DNA of 58,256 bases from Amphimedon queenslandica (GCF_000090795.2 NW_003546660.1:18568-76823), one strand, 5' to 3'. Counted from the first letter of the stretch, positions 44,982 through 57,915 are shown. Notes: generated by a model from the letters alone, not told the origin. Program-made: numbers and translations.

Positions 44982-47900
44982 TCACCAGTCTTCTGGGTCT
45001 GATCCATCCAAACTCACCACTTCCAATGCATTACTGACAGGACCAACAGTAGCAACTGCAGCCACTGCTTTAGCTCCTTCCAATATTCCCATACTAATGA
45101 GTCCTTCCTTTTTAGCATGAGGATTCTGAATCACTTGAAGTTCCCTACCATCAACACCAAAGCCGGCTGGCTGAACATGAACCCTCCTATGGAGGCCAAT
45201 CATTATCCTGCTTGGGTCACTGCTAGACCTGCAAGCCCTACACAAGTAGACAAAAGCATAATAATGAAAACTTATGATTCCTGCATTAGTTCATTTTATA
45301 TAACTTACATCATTATCATTAGCATTAAGATTACACACACTACAGCACCCACCAGTCCAATCAATGCTACTACCAGTAGCATTAGGGTACTGAGACCATT
45401 GCTATGGTCACCAGGATCAGGAGTATTTGTTGGACTGGACTGTATTGAAGAATTTGAAGTAGCCGAAGTTGCAATTGTATTAGAAGTAGTTGTAATGGTA
45501 TCAGAGGTAGCTGAAGTTGAAGGAGCATTAGAAGTCATATGGGTATTTGCTGAAGTTGTAGAATTAGTTGAAGTTGTAACTGTATCAGAAATAAGTGAGG
45601 CTGTAGCAGCATTAGAAGCAGTTGAAGTTGTAATTGTATTAGAAGCAGTTAAAGCTGTAGCAGCATTAGAAGTAACTGAAGTTGTAGCGGCATGAGAAGT
45701 AACTGTAGCTGTAGCAGCATTAGAAGTAACTGAAGTTGTAGCAGCATCAGAAGTAACTGTAGCTGTAGCAGCATTAGAAGTAACTGTAGCTGTAGCAGCA
45801 TTAGAAGTAACTGAAGTTGTAGCGGCATTAGAAGTAACTGTAGTTGTAGCCACATTAGAAGTAACTGCAGCTGTAGCAGCATTAGAAGTAATTGAAGTTG
45901 TAATCGTATTAGAAGCAGTTAAAGCTGTAGCGGCATTAGAAGTAACTGTAGCTGTAGCAGCATTAGAAGTAACTGCAGCTGTAGCAGCATTAGAAGTAAC
46001 TGAAGTTGTAGCAGCATTAGAAGTAACTGTAGCTGTAGCAGCATTAGAAGTAACTGCAGCTGTAGCAGCATTAGAAGTAACTGCAACTGTAGCAGCATCA
46101 GAAGTAACTGAAGTTGTAGCGGCATTAGAAGTAACTGTAGCTGTAGCAGCATTAGAAGTAACTGAAGTTGTAGCAGCATTAGAAGTAACTGTAGCTGTAG
46201 CTGCATTAGAAGTAACTGTAGCTGTAGCAACATTAGAAGTAACTGAAGTTGTAGCAGCATTAGAAGTAACTGCAGCTGTAGCAGCATTAGAAGTAACTGA
46301 AGTTGCAGAGGTAGTAATACTATAATCATTGATACTAGTTGAATTATCTGTGTTTCCAAATAAAATAGAAATAAGTTAAAAAGTACATAGACTGAAATCC
46401 TCACCAATGCATTTCTCATCTCCTTTGAATAGACCAGCAGGACAAGCCCCACATGTCACACCAGACAATGGACTCACATTATCAGTGCAGGAGACTCCAT
46501 CATAACATGAACAATCATCACATCCATTAGCATCAGACTGGCAATACTCACCATCCCACACTACACACCAATTTAAATAGAATTAGTCATTGATATTATA
46601 CTGTTACCATCTGTTGAGCAATCACATGGTAAGAGTATCGTTGATGAGGTTAGATCCTTGATATGTTCATTTGAACAGCTACCACCATTGAGACAGTAAC
46701 ATATCTGAACCTATAGAGTGATTACAATGTCAAACAGCTCTATAGTACTCCTGGCTTACTTTTACTTCTAATATGGAGGCTGCATTGCTTGAGTCTGTAG
46801 CTATAAAAGTAATAGAGAAATTGGTTGTATTGCTGGGTCCCCATTCAAAAGAATACTCCCATTTCTCTACTGTAGGACTATTAGCTGAACGGAAGTCAGA
46901 ACCAGTACTTAATTTGTTCAATTGTCCAATTTGATCAGAATTTGTGCCTGCTAGTACAACAGTGAAGGAGCCAGTATCTGTGACACTGAAATTATAACTT
47001 AGTTTGGCTCCAGAAGCAGCCACGAAGCTAGCAACTGGATCACCAGTAATATTTGGAGGAAAATTAGCTAAAAAGGATTGATAATTATTTTAAAGCAATC
47101 AAAAACTGCTTACTCAGTTTTGCCAGATCTGCAATGTTTAAATTATGGACCCGTAAGCTAGTGAGGCCTAGTGAGATTGATCCTGTCAACACAGCATCAT
47201 ATGTACAAGCTGTGTCATAACCACACTGTACAAGAGCTTTTTCATTGGCACTAGAAGTAGCTTCAGAAACCATGACTGGAACAAAGTTTCGAATTGGAGT
47301 TGGATTAGGATCAATGAAGTATGAATCAGAAGTTGATTCAACTCTCCCTAAATGAGATAAATCAATTATTTGTACTAAAAATTGTCTTACAATCTTCAGC
47401 AAAATAATATACATATTTCTCTTGAGTAGGATCTATGACATCTCTATTATTCATTACTAAATCGTCACTTGAATTCCCATTATAATAACCAAGCATAGTA
47501 AATGCATTAGACTTGTATTTGGTAGGTACAGACACTCTGAAATGCAGTACACCTGATGTTAAACTGAGACTGGCCCATATGTCACAGGCAAATGCTATTA
47601 GCAATGTATCTGTGGTTTCTCTTGATATCACAAAAGTCTTGTCAGGATCATAAAGGAATGAACCAACATTGTTAAAAGTTGAAGTAATGTTTCTCCCTTG
47701 ATTGTAGTAAGTTCTGATTCCCCAACTTGTTGCCTGCAAGTATATTATACAAAGAAAGTAATTTTCATTTATTATTATTATCCTAATCATAACTAACGTT
47801 AAATTCAATTGTATGTGTCCCATTACGAAAGGCAATTGAAGTAAACTGTGTAGCTTTAGCATTGGCTACACTAGAAAGCCCAGTATCAGTAACCAGTGAT

Positions 47901-49957
47901 GTCCTTCCTTGAACATTGAATGTTTTATCTCTTAGTTTTAAGAGATAAAATTCACCAAGATTATTAAAAGTGTAGTTTGTACCGTCAAATGTCATCATAT
48001 GTGGGTCACCATAACCCCACGCTGTCATTAATAATAATAATATGAATTAATAATAACTTGATAAATCACCATTTTTTTCTTACCCCAGCTTGATGGAGTG
48101 TATCCAGTACAATCATTAGGTGGTCTTCTTGCATAATAAAGTGAGCAGAGGCCTACTCCATCAGACTCAGAGCAGCAGATACTACGAAAGTATTCATCAG
48201 ATCCAGTATCAGTGACATTGGCAGCATTCTCATGGTAGACTATCATGTTAGTCCCATATTGATCTGTTGATTGAGCTGTCTTTAATGCACCCCATCCTGT
48301 AGAGCTGAGAGAGAGGGAGGGTGTTATACAATAAAAATGCTCATCATTGGCACCATTTATCACATTAATTAACATACTACTGATGATTAAAATTAAATTG
48401 GTGGAAATTTTTTGCACCTGCCAATCAAGGACCTGATGTCTATATTGCACCAATTGTCAAGTCTAATTAACATGCAGTCATTTTTCATTGTATTCTAAAG
48501 ACCACGTTACAGCAACAATGCTTCTTACTCTGTTGAATAGCAGCATCTTTGTGTTGCATTAGTAGATGATGGAAACTTGTAATCATAACAGTTTGATCCA
48601 GTTTTGATCTCTCTCCACATCCCGTCCAGTTGAGCCTGTTGTCCTGAGCAAGGACAAGGAGGCAGACCCTGTGCCTGTGAAGCTAAAACGTCATTACTTC
48701 CATACTTAGCAATATCTTCATAATAATAATTGCTACATTCTTGATACTTGGTTTGATATGAATTAGAGAAACGGAGTGAGCTTAGCTGGTAGAGGATGTT
48801 ATGAAACTCTGAGCCAGGCATATTAACACAGCCTACTCCAGTAACATTACTGGTATTGTAGTTATTGTACAGAGACCCTCCTCCAGCATTTGTACCTATA
48901 ATTTATGCAATTGTGAAGATTTGAATTAATATAATTATAATCATACCAATTATTGCATTTTTCATGTATCCGGACCACTGGATATCATTACATCTGTATG
49001 TGAAGAGTGCATAAGATCTGACATGATCTGTGATTATAATGGCTTGATAACTGTTCACCTTTTGATAGTACAATAAAGCAATATAATTACAAATTGCTAC
49101 ATGTCCCTCACCTTGTTAGCAAATGATTGAATGTCACTGTTCAGTTGTCCAAGAAAGCTAGCACCATGAGGAAAAGGATGAACATTCCTCCATTGTGCCA
49201 CCATCAACCAATATCCATTGTAACTTGTTCCAGTCAATTTATGAATGATATCAGAGACAGTCCTCATCAAACGTGAGCTGCTGATGTCATCATGAACCTC
49301 ATAGCAGACATTGCCAGTACTTCTAATGTCAGAGTCACTCCAGTAAGGTGCTATGATAAAGCCATTCTCTACATTAGTCAAGTTAGTTGGGAATGGTGAA
49401 GCATCTCCACATTGTATTGGCTTCTCAAATGAAATGACACCATTAGCAGACACCTATCGAAATTATCTATTTCACACTTAATGGTAGCAGATAATTAGTA
49501 TGGCTTAACTGTAGAACTCATTAATTTTTATGCTATAGCTGCACAAAATTTAGCATTATTGAATGAAAAAACTACATAATTATTATATATATGCAAAAGG
49601 ACTGGATGCGTCATGCAGGCTAAAACCGGCTGATCAGTAAGCGATTGAAGTGATTTTCTAGTCACTCACATAAGCTTTATGCTGCACACTGCTACCAATA
49701 GGGAAACCAGTTGGTATACGAATAGCATGAGAGCTGCTCCTTAGCTTCCTCTCCAAACACTTACTGCTGACTCCTGCAGTAGACCCCAGGGTAGCATAAG
49801 TTGTGTAAGGTCCTTCTCCAATCATTGATCCATTGACTATGAACAGTGAATAGTTATTAATGATATAATGGAGGGAATGAGGCTCACTTGGAGCTGGTAA
49901 AAGGAGACAAAGTATTGCAATGAAAAGGGAGAGAGAGGTCTTGCAGTTGATCTTCAT
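44982..49957 (-). CDS. NIDO-AMOP-VWD transmembrane mucin-like protein, paralogue 1
   Basis: Large cell-surface protein with the domain order of MUC4/SUSD2-type proteins. The ATG at 49957 opens the signal peptide MKINCKTSLSLFIAILCLLL. NIDO domain: exon about 49110-49453 (VISFEKPIQCGDASPFPTNL, YNGYWLMVAQWRNVHPF). AMOP: about 48520-48840 and 48084-48305 (GLPPCPCSGQQAQLDGMW, CYSTE, FRSICC). VWD: about 47800-48022 (YGDPHMMTFDGTNYTFNNLG) and 47400-47733. After an Ig-like or beta-rich stretch (about 46750-47065) come EGF-like Cys repeats (46387-46680; DANGCDDCSCYDGVSC). A Thr/Ser/Ala stalk of 9-residue repeats (about 45440-46320), a transmembrane helix (STLMLLVVALIGLVGAVVCV) and a short tail ending SLDGSDPEDW complete it. 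The role is probably adhesion or barrier (inference). Most introns are under 100 bp. Confidence 0.88.
45440..46320 (-). repeat. 27-bp coding minisatellite (mucin-type stalk)
   Basis: Around 30 units of 27 bp such as GTAGCAGCATTAGAAGTAAC plus TGAAGTT. In the gene's frame they encode 9-residue repeats like TSNAATATV, with Ser/Thr suited to O-glycosylation. The frame stays open throughout. Paralogue 2 lacks this array. Confidence 0.92.
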
Positions 49958-50162
49958 CTTAAAATTCTTATTAGTCTTTGAGTAAAATTCATGGCTTTCC
50001 ATTCAAATATAGATTTATACGGTACCACCCACGCAAAGTTTAAATTATAATTATTATTCATTATTAAAGATTAAAGTATTATTATTATATTATTTATTAT
50101 TGTTCAAGTCTACATCTATTAGTTTAAGTGATGAATCATGCACAAGGTCCAGTCTCTGCTCC

Positions 50163-53100
50163 TCACCAGTCTTCTGGGTCTGATCCATCCAAACTCACCA
50201 CTTCCAATGCATTACTGACAGTGGCAACAGTAGCAACTGCAGTCATTGCTTTAGCTCCTTCCAATATTCCCATACTAATGAGCCCTCTTTTAGCATGAGG
50301 ATTCTGAATCACTTGAAGTTCCCTACCATTAACACCAAAGCCGGCTGGTTGAACATGAACCCTCCTATGGAGACCAATCATTATCCTGTTTGGGCCTCTA
50401 TTAGACCTGCAGACACTGCATATAATGGACAAAAGGTAAAATATTACAGTATACATTCAATAGCTTACATTATCAGTAGGAAGAGTACTATACATATAAC
50501 AATAGCAACTAGTACAATCAGTATCAGTAGAAGCAGTATCAACATATTGGGGTGACTTTTTCCTGGATCAGGGATAGTCGTTGTAGTAGGAGGAACATTA
50601 GAAGTTGTAATTGCATATGAAGCAGTAGTAGTAGAGCTAGAAACAGTATTAGTACCTATTATAAACACATTTGACATTGCTGGATTGATAGTGCAAGGAG
50701 AGCTTTAGGAGTTACTTGTGCAGCTAGCAAATGAATTTGAAATGCTGCTACATTGATAGCCTCCATCATAAAGGGGACAAATGTTATTATTGCAGTCTAT
50801 AGTTGGAGTCAATGAACTCAAAAAACAATCATCTTTTGCTGTATAAGAAGACAGAATGTGCTATTTCTGTATTATACTTTTTCTTACCAGCACAAATCCC
50901 ATTAGTAACTATGCTACCTGAAGGACAATTACAATCAGCATCTGTAAAAACATTAATACAAGATCCTCCAGTACAATCATAAACTGATGATTCACATGTA
51001 GTAGCATCTAGTAGAAGTTGTATTGATGTAATCACAGGCACATCAGGTTTACTCACTGGATGTCATACTTGATACCATAAGCTTGTATCCTCCAGTACAG
51101 GAATATTGTGTTGATCCATTTATAAGTGAGAGCTTATTGACTTTATCCAAGCGACTACTGCACATGTATGTAACTAATAATGATAATAAGTTGCTGTCTG
51201 AGACAATAAAAGGCTTACCATTGGAACTACTGCTGTCAATACTATTCCCATTGTTGTTGTTGTTGTTGTTATTAGTATTATTATTATTATTATTATTATC
51301 ATCATCATCATCATTATTACTTGTTGAGTTATCTATATAAAAAAGAAATAAGTTAAAAAGTACATAGACTGAACTCCTCACCAATGCATCTCTCATCTCC
51401 TTTGAATAGACCAGCAGGACAAGCCCCACATGTCACACCAGACAATGGACTCACATTATCAGTGCAGGAGACTCCATCATAACATGAACAATCATCACAT
51501 CCATTAGCATCAGACTGGCAATACTCACCATCCCACACTACACACCAATTTAAATAGAATTAGTCATTGATATTATACTGTTACCATCTGTTGAGCAATC
51601 ACATGGTAAGAGTATCGTTGATGAAGTTAGATCCTTGATATGTTCATCTGAACAGCTACCACCATTGAGACAGTAACATAATTGAACCTACAGCAAATAC
51701 AATGTCAAACAACACTAGTATTTAATATAGTTCACTGGCTTACTTTTACTTCTAATATGGAGGCTGCATGGCTTGAGTCTGTAGCTATAAAAGTAACAGA
51801 GAAATTGGTTGTATTACTGGGTCCCCATTCAAAAGAATACTCCCATTTCTCTACTGTAGTACCATTGACTGAACCAGTACTTAATTTGTTCAATTGTCCA
51901 ACATGATCAGAGTTTGTGATGTTTGCTAGTACAACAGTGAAGGAGCCAGTGTCTGTGACACTGAAATTATAACTTAGTTTGGCTCCAGAAGCAGCTACGA
52001 AGCTAGCAACTGGATCACCAGTAATATTTGGAGGAAAATTAGCTGAAAAGATTAATAATTATTGTAAAGCAACCAAAAAATGCTTACTCAGTTTTGCCAG
52101 ATCTGCAATGTTTAAACTATGAACCCGTAAACTAGTGAGGCCTAGTGAGATTGATCCTGTCAGCACTGCATCATATGTACAAGCTGTGTCATAACCACAC
52201 TGTACAAGAGCTTCTTGACCTGCACTAGAAATAGCATTTGAGACCATGACTGGAACAAAGTTTTGAATTGGAGTTGGATTAGGATCAATGAAGTATGAAT
52301 CAGAATCTGATTCAACTCTCCCTACATGAGATAAATCAAATATTTGTACTAAAAACTGTCTTACAATCTTCAGCGAAGTAATATACATTATTGTCATGAG
52401 TAGGATTCACAATACGTCCATTCTTCCTCACTAAATCAACATTTGGATTCCCATTATAATAACCAAGCAAAGAAAATGTATTTGACTTGTATTTGGTAGG
52501 TACAGACACTCTGAAATGCAGTACACCTGATGTTATGCTCAGACTGGCCCATATGTCACAGGCAAATGCTATTAGCAATGTATCTGTGGTTTCTCTTGAT
52601 ATCACAAAAGTCTTGTCAGGATAAAGGAAAGAACCAACATTGTAAAGAGCTGAAGTAATGTTTCTCCCTTGATTGTAGTAAGTTCTGATTCCTCCACTTG
52701 TTGCCTGCAAGTATACAGACAAGGCATCATATGAATATCATTATCTAAAAACTAACGTTAAATTCAATTGTATGTGCTCCATTACGAAAGGCAATTGAAG
52801 TAAACTGTGTGGCATTAGCATTGGCTACACTAGAGAGTCCAGTATCAGTAACTAATGATGTCCTTCCTTGAATAATTAATGACCTATCTCTTAGTTTTAA
52901 GAGATAAAATTCACCAAGATTATTAAAAGTGTAGTTTGTACCATCAAATGTCATCATATGTGGATCACCATAACCCCAGCCTATTAATAGTAACAATGTT
53001 AAATCACAGATAAGTGTTTTTTCTTCAGTACCCCAGCTTGATGGAGTGTATCCAGTACAATCATTAGGTGGTCTTCTTGCATAATAAAGTGAACAGAGGC

Positions 53101-54805
53101 CTACTCCATTAGAGCAGCAGATACTACGAAAGTATTCATCAGATCCAGTATCAGTGACATTGGCAGCATTCTCATGGTAGACTATCATGTTAGTCCCATA
53201 TTGATCTGTTGATTGAGCTGTCTTTAATGCACCCCATCCTGTAGAGCTGAGAGAGAGAGGGAGAGAGAGAGAGATCATTACAATAAGGATACTGATCATT
53301 GGTACCATTTATCACATTAATTAACATACTACTGATGATCAAAATTAATTTGGTGGAAATTTTTTGCACCTGCCAATAAAGGACCTGATGTCTATATTGC
53401 GCCAATTGTCAAGTCTAATTAACATGCAGTCATTTTTCATTGTATTCTAAAGACCACGTTACAGCAACAATGCTTCTTACTCTGTTGAATAGCAGCATCT
53501 TTGTGTTGCATTAGTAGATGATGGAAACTTGTAATTGTAACAGTTTAATCCAGTTTTGATCTCTCTCCACATCCCGTCCAGTTGAGCCTGCTGTCCTGAG
53601 CAAGGACAAGGAGGCAGACCCTGTGCCTGTGAAGCTAAAACGTCATTACTTCCATACTTAGCAATATCTTCATAATAATAATTGCTACATTCTTGATACT
53701 TGGTTTGATTGGAGCTAGAAAAACCAGGTGAGCTTAACTGGTAGACAATAGAATAAAATTCTGAGTCAGGCATATTGATACAGACTATTTCCTTAAAATT
53801 ACTGACATTGTAATTATTGTACTGAGACCCTCCTCCAGTATTTGTGCCTATATAAATTTATGTAATAGAATTAATATAATTATAATTATACCAATTATTG
53901 CATTTTTCATGTATCCATACCACTGGAGATCATTACATCTGTATGTGAAGAGTGCATAAGATCTGACGTGATCTGTGATTATAATGGCTTGATAACTGTT
54001 CACCTTTTGATGGCACAATAAACCAATTGAAATAATCATCAAATTGCTACATGTCCCTCACCTTATTAGCAAATGATTGAATGTCACTGTTCAGTTGTCC
54101 AAGAAAGCTAGCACCATGAGGAAAAGGATGAACATTCCTCCATTGTGCCACCATCAACCAATATCCATTGTAACTTGTTCCAGTCAATTTATGAACGATA
54201 TCAGAGACAGTCCTCATCAAAGGTGAGCTATTGATGTCATCATGAACCTCATAGCAGACACTGCCAGTACTTCTAATGTCAGAGTCACTCCAGTAAGGTG
54301 CTACGATAAAGCCATTCTCTACATTAGTCAAGTTAGTTGGGAATGGTGAAGCATCTCCGCATTTTATTGGCTTCTCAAATGAAATGACACCATTAGCAGA
54401 CACCTATGATAATAATAATTTGTGCATTGTATTCCATTTAGATTGATAATAATGGATAATGTTTGCATAGTGTATGCAATTGATAATAATTTTAAATTTT
54501 CTTTAATTGTCACTCACATAAGCTTTATGCTGGACACTGCTACCAATAGGGAAACCAGTTGGTATACGAATAGTATGAGAGCTGCTCCTTAGCTTCCTCT
54601 CCAAACACTTACTGCTGACTCCTGCAGTAGACCCCAGGGTAGCATAAGTTGTGTAAGGTCCTTCTCCAATCATTGATCCATTGACTATGAACAGTGAATA
54701 ATTATTAATGATATAATGGAGGGAATGAGGCTCACTTGGAGCTGGTAAAAGGAGCCAAAGTATTGCAATGAAAAGGGAGAGGGAGGTCTTGCAGTTAATC
54801 TTCAT
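50163..54805 (-). CDS. NIDO-AMOP-VWD transmembrane mucin-like protein, paralogue 2
   Basis: Tandem paralogue of the gene at 44982-49957, with the same order. ATG 54805, signal peptide MKINCKTSLSLFIAILWLLL; NIDO about 54060-54403; AMOP about 53470-53800 and 53030-53250; VWD about 52745-52980 and 52380-52705; EGF-like about 51364-51660; tail 50163-50410 ending SLDGSDPEDW. Most domains are nearly identical to paralogue 1, so the duplication is recent. The stalk differs: instead of the 27-bp array it has an Asn/Asp run from ATT/ATC repeats (about 51240-51315) and two extra Cys-rich exons, TTCESSVYDCTGGSCINVF (about 50890-51040) and SLTPTIDCNNNICPLYDGGY (about 50705-50840). These end before a transmembrane helix (LILLLLILIVLVAIVICIVL). 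It starts 121 bp from the divergent ATP5PD gene. Confidence 0.88.
51248..51313. repeat. (GTT)n/(ATT)n/(ATC)n tract coding for Asn/Asp run
   Basis: Trinucleotide repeat in the stalk exon of NIDO paralogue 2, read on the minus strand as consecutive Asp then Asn codons. It occupies the position of the 27-bp array in paralogue 1. Confidence 0.8.
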
Positions 54806-54926
54806 CTTGGTCTTTGAGGAAAATATAAAATTTCTCGACTTTGCATTCAAATTTAAATGGTCAATCGATAAATTTTAAAATAATAGGCGTGGCTCATTCA
54901 GACATTCACACTTGTAGGTAAACAAA
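54806..54926. promoter_or_regulatory. Divergent promoter region, NIDO paralogue 2 / ATP5PD
   Basis: 121 bp between divergent ATGs. Includes AATAGGCGTGGCTCATTCAG just upstream of ATP5PD; a similar GGGCGTGGTC element lies before NDUFA12 at 10080. Confidence 0.6.
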
Positions 54927-55412
54927 ATGGCGGGGAGAAAAATTGGACAAAAAGTGGTCGATTGGGCCAAGATAACTGACGTTGTGTCTGCTGAGACTAA
55001 AGTTCCTATCCTAGCCTTGAAGGGAAGGTTTGAAGCCAGACAGGCGAGACTAAATTCTTACCCAGACCACCTCCAACCCATTGACTGGTCTCATTACAAG
55101 GACGCCATTAAGAAACCAGGCCTGGTTGATGACTTTCAAAAGCAATACTCCGCCCTCAAAGTCCCTTATCCTCCGGATACCTTCTCCGAGGAATTAACTA
55201 AGAAATTGGAAAGGATTGAGAAGAGGTCTCTGGAGGCCATTAAGAATGCGAAAGAGACTTCAGAGCAGCTCACGAAAGAACTTGAAGCCATCAAAGCTCA
55301 AAAGCCGCTCGAAGAAATGACCGTTGATGAATACCTTGCGGACAAACCTGAGCTGAAGAAAAAGATCGATGAAGACACGTATAATTACAACTGGTACCTA
55401 CCAAAGCCGTAG
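54927..55412 (+). CDS. ATP5PD: ATP synthase subunit d, mitochondrial
   Basis: Peripheral-stalk subunit of the mitochondrial F1Fo ATP synthase. 161 residues, the usual length, in one exon. Family features: MAGRKIGQKVVDWAKI at the N-terminus, KGRFEARQARLNSYPDHLQP, IDWSHYKDAI, LVDDFQKQYSALKVPYP, and the charged helix with VDEYLADKPELKKKIDEDTY, ending NYNWYLPKP. The stop TAG at 55410-55412 is followed by AATAAA within 20 bases. The gene is head to head with NIDO paralogue 2 and followed by ALDH16A1 on the same strand. Confidence 0.95.
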   Translation: MAGRKIGQKVVDWAKITDVVSAETKVPILALKGRFEARQARLNSYPDHLQPIDWSHYKDAIKKPGLVDDFQKQYSALKVPYPPDTFSEELTKKLERIEKRSLEAIKNAKETSEQLTKELEAIKAQKPLEEMTVDEYLADKPELKKKIDEDTYNYNWYLPKP

Positions 55413-55424
55413 TAATATGACGAC

Positions 55425-55430
55425 AATAAA
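55425..55430 (+). terminator. Poly(A) signal AATAAA of ATP5PD
   Basis: AATAAA 12 bp after the stop codon; a second AATAAA lies at 55434. Both are on the coding strand. Confidence 0.7.
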
Positions 55431-55654
55431 CATAATAAACAATTAAACATTAGACTGAGTTGTTGTTAGGCTGATATTAATAAAAAGAGTATTGTCATTG
55501 AATTAGTCAATTATACTAGTAAGGTGGTGTCACAGTATTCTTGGGGTCCATTTTCAGAAGATTATAATTCTGTCTGTCTCCATAAGTGCATGAATAATTA
55601 ATGAGCTGTTTCTAGTTATTAATTTTCTTAATTAACCAGCCCCTCCCCCAGCAC

Positions 55655-57836
55655 ATGGTCATCATGTCTTCCAAGAGAGGGAAGAGAGCTGCTATTGAAA
55701 TAACTCCGTCTCCTTCTAAAGTGAGCAAAGGCTCAACCAACGAGTCTGTATCAGCTGCTAAGAAGAAAGAAGTTACCGCCAATGGATCACTGACCAATGG
55801 TACTACAACACCCACTAACGGAAGCCATTTTGACACTTGGTGCATGAAAATCAATTGGAATTTGCAGGGTCACTCATTCGCCAAAATAAAACTCAATATT
55901 TTGAACCTTTATGCACATGCTTCAAAATTAGGCCAAAATTGTACATGATTTTGAGTGAAATTTTGCCAAAATTGAAAAGTAGAAAATTTTCGATTTTTAT
56001 GACATTTCTTAATGCATATACAACATGTACTTATGTTGCGTAAAAAGTTTGAACTGAATTAAAATTAGATTTTTAGTTGCTGGTACATAACCTGCCCTAA
56101 ACCCACAATAGGTATTGATAAAGTAGGTGGAGCAGTGAAGAGGATATTTGATACACTGGAGTATGGCCCCGCCCCCGAGTCACCTGCCGTAGTCAATGCA
56201 TGGCTGGACGATCATGGGCGGAGCTTTGGTCACTTTATTAACGGGACCTGGGTGAAACCTCCTGGCAGGAAACTGTATGACTCATTCAACCCAGCAAATG
56301 GAGAGAAAATAGCATCAACTATACAAGGTATGATTTAATTATTATTAATTAACTATCATTAATTGATTATAATTATTATTAATTATTAATCCAGGGACTC
56401 AGGAAGATGTAGACGTTGCTGTGAAAGCTGCCAGAGATGCTTACAATCAATGGAGTGCATTACCGTGTCATGTAAGGGCCAGGCACATGTACTCTATAGC
56501 GAGGCATGTACAGAAGCACGCCCGACTCCTCTCGGTCCTCGAGAGTATGGATAATGGTAAATCCATCAGGGAGAGCAGGGACTGTGATATACCACTAGTG
56601 GCCCGACACTTCTACCATCATGCTGGTAAGGGAGGGAGGAAGAGTTGGAGTCATTATTATAAATATGTCTTTAAAGGTTGGGCTCAGCTAATGGAGGATG
56701 AGATGAAAGGTTGGACTTCACTTGGTGTAGTGGCAGCCATTGTACCTTGGAACTTTCCACTGATGCTGCTAGCTTGGAAAGTAAATAATAATAATAATAA
56801 TAATTATTATTATTATTATTATTAATACATAGGTGTGTCCTGCCCTAGCTATGGGTAATACAGTGGTACTGAAACCCGCTTCCTATACCAGACTGACTGC
56901 CCTCATGCTAGCCGAGATATGCACCGAGGCCGGACTCCCCCCGGGGGTTTTTAATGTAGTGACAGGACCCGGATCATTCGGATCAATGCTGGCCACTCAT
57001 CCTGACGTTGATAAGGTTGGGTTTACTGGCTCAACTCAAGTAAGTACCGGAAGTGAACTGTAGGATAAGTTGAAGTGTTGAAATTTGACAAAGTTAACCT
57101 GAAGGAGTTTTGGTGGTGTTGACCATATGCAGGTGCTGCTGTTACAGAGACGTATCAAATTGAAATTGGTGACTAAAGCTTTGGCAAATTGACCTTAATT
57201 CACCAAAACTTTACTCCACCAATCAAGCTCTCTAGCTACCTGTACACATATACAGTGTATTGTCTTAGTAGATTTGCAATATTTCTCTTTCATTTCAAGG
57301 TTGGCCAGATATTGCGACGAGCTACAGCTGGTACTGGAATCAAACTGAGCCTTGAGTTAGGAGGGAAGAGTCCGTTCGTGGTGTATAACACTGCTGATAT
57401 TGATGCAGCTGTAGAGGGAGTGGTGGACGCCATCTTCTTCAATCAAGGACAAGTGAGAACTTATTATTATTATACATGAATACATAAATAAGAAATATAT
57501 GAATATGAGAGATGATTGTAATTATACTGCATGAATTATCACTGACTTTATAAGCGTTTACCAATCACTCCTTAGATCAATACTAAACACATGTACAGTA
57601 CATGACTACGTATATATACATTGTTCCATGTCTTGTAGGTGTGCAGTGCTGGTTCCAGGCTCCTAGTCCAGGAGGATGTTGCTGATAAGATGGTGACTAA
57701 GATAAAGGAGAGGATGAGTCACCTGAGGTTAGGGGACTCACTGGATAAGTGTATTGATATGGGACCAATAGTGGATGAGTCACAGAGGAAGAGCATTGAG
57801 GACTTTGTACTGAAAGCAAAGGAAGAAGGGGCTGAA
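55655..57836 (+). CDS. ALDH16A1: Aldehyde dehydrogenase 16 family, 5' part; 3' end outside window
   Basis: NAD(P)-dependent aldehyde dehydrogenase of the two-domain ALDH16 family; only most of the first domain is visible. ATG at 55655 (or 55664) starts a basic, low-complexity N-terminus ([12 protein letters not shown]). Exons: 55655-about 55799, 56112-56327 ([23 protein letters not shown]), 56395-56625, 56677-56780 ([17 protein letters not shown]), 56833-57039 ([23 protein letters not shown]), 57300-57452 ([14 protein letters not shown]), 57639-57836 ([12 protein letters not shown]). The EYGPAPES start and [11 protein letters not shown] identify ALDH16. Catalytic Cys (CSAGSR), the ELGGK Glu and the PWNFP Asn are all present, whereas mammalian ALDH16A1 is reported to lack the catalytic Cys. 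The first intron holds a degenerate repeat and the last visible one a LINE fragment. The splice from exon 1 is tentative. Confidence 0.88.
55825..56085. repeat. Degenerate dispersed-repeat copy, reverse orientation, in ALDH16A1 intron 1
   Basis: CGATTTTTATGACATTTCTT, ATGCATATACAACATGTACT, TATGTTGCGTAAAAAGTTTG and AACTGAATTAAAATTAGATT match the reverse complement of the repeat core. The first part (GGCCAAAATTGTACATGATT, TGAAATTTTGCCAAAATTGA) also corresponds. Confidence 0.75.
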
Positions 57837-57839
57837 GTA

Positions 57840-57854
57840 ATAAATAATAATAAC

Positions 57855-57914
<60 letters not shown>
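57840..57914. repeat. (AAT)n microsatellite
   Basis: About 75 bp of AAT starting 4 bp after the ALDH16A1 donor site and running directly into the LINE-type fragment. Confidence 0.95.
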
Positions 57915-57915
57915 C

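Noticed and set aside
45649..46452. Minus-strand frames of repeated Leu/Gln/Met over the mucin array
   Set aside because: Alternate-frame reading of the 27-bp repeat; the Thr/Ser frame joins properly to the transmembrane exon.
57060..57299. Possible MITE in the ALDH16A1 intron (TTTTGGTG and CACCAAAA facing each other)
   Set aside because: The inverted match is short and interrupted; not enough to call an element.
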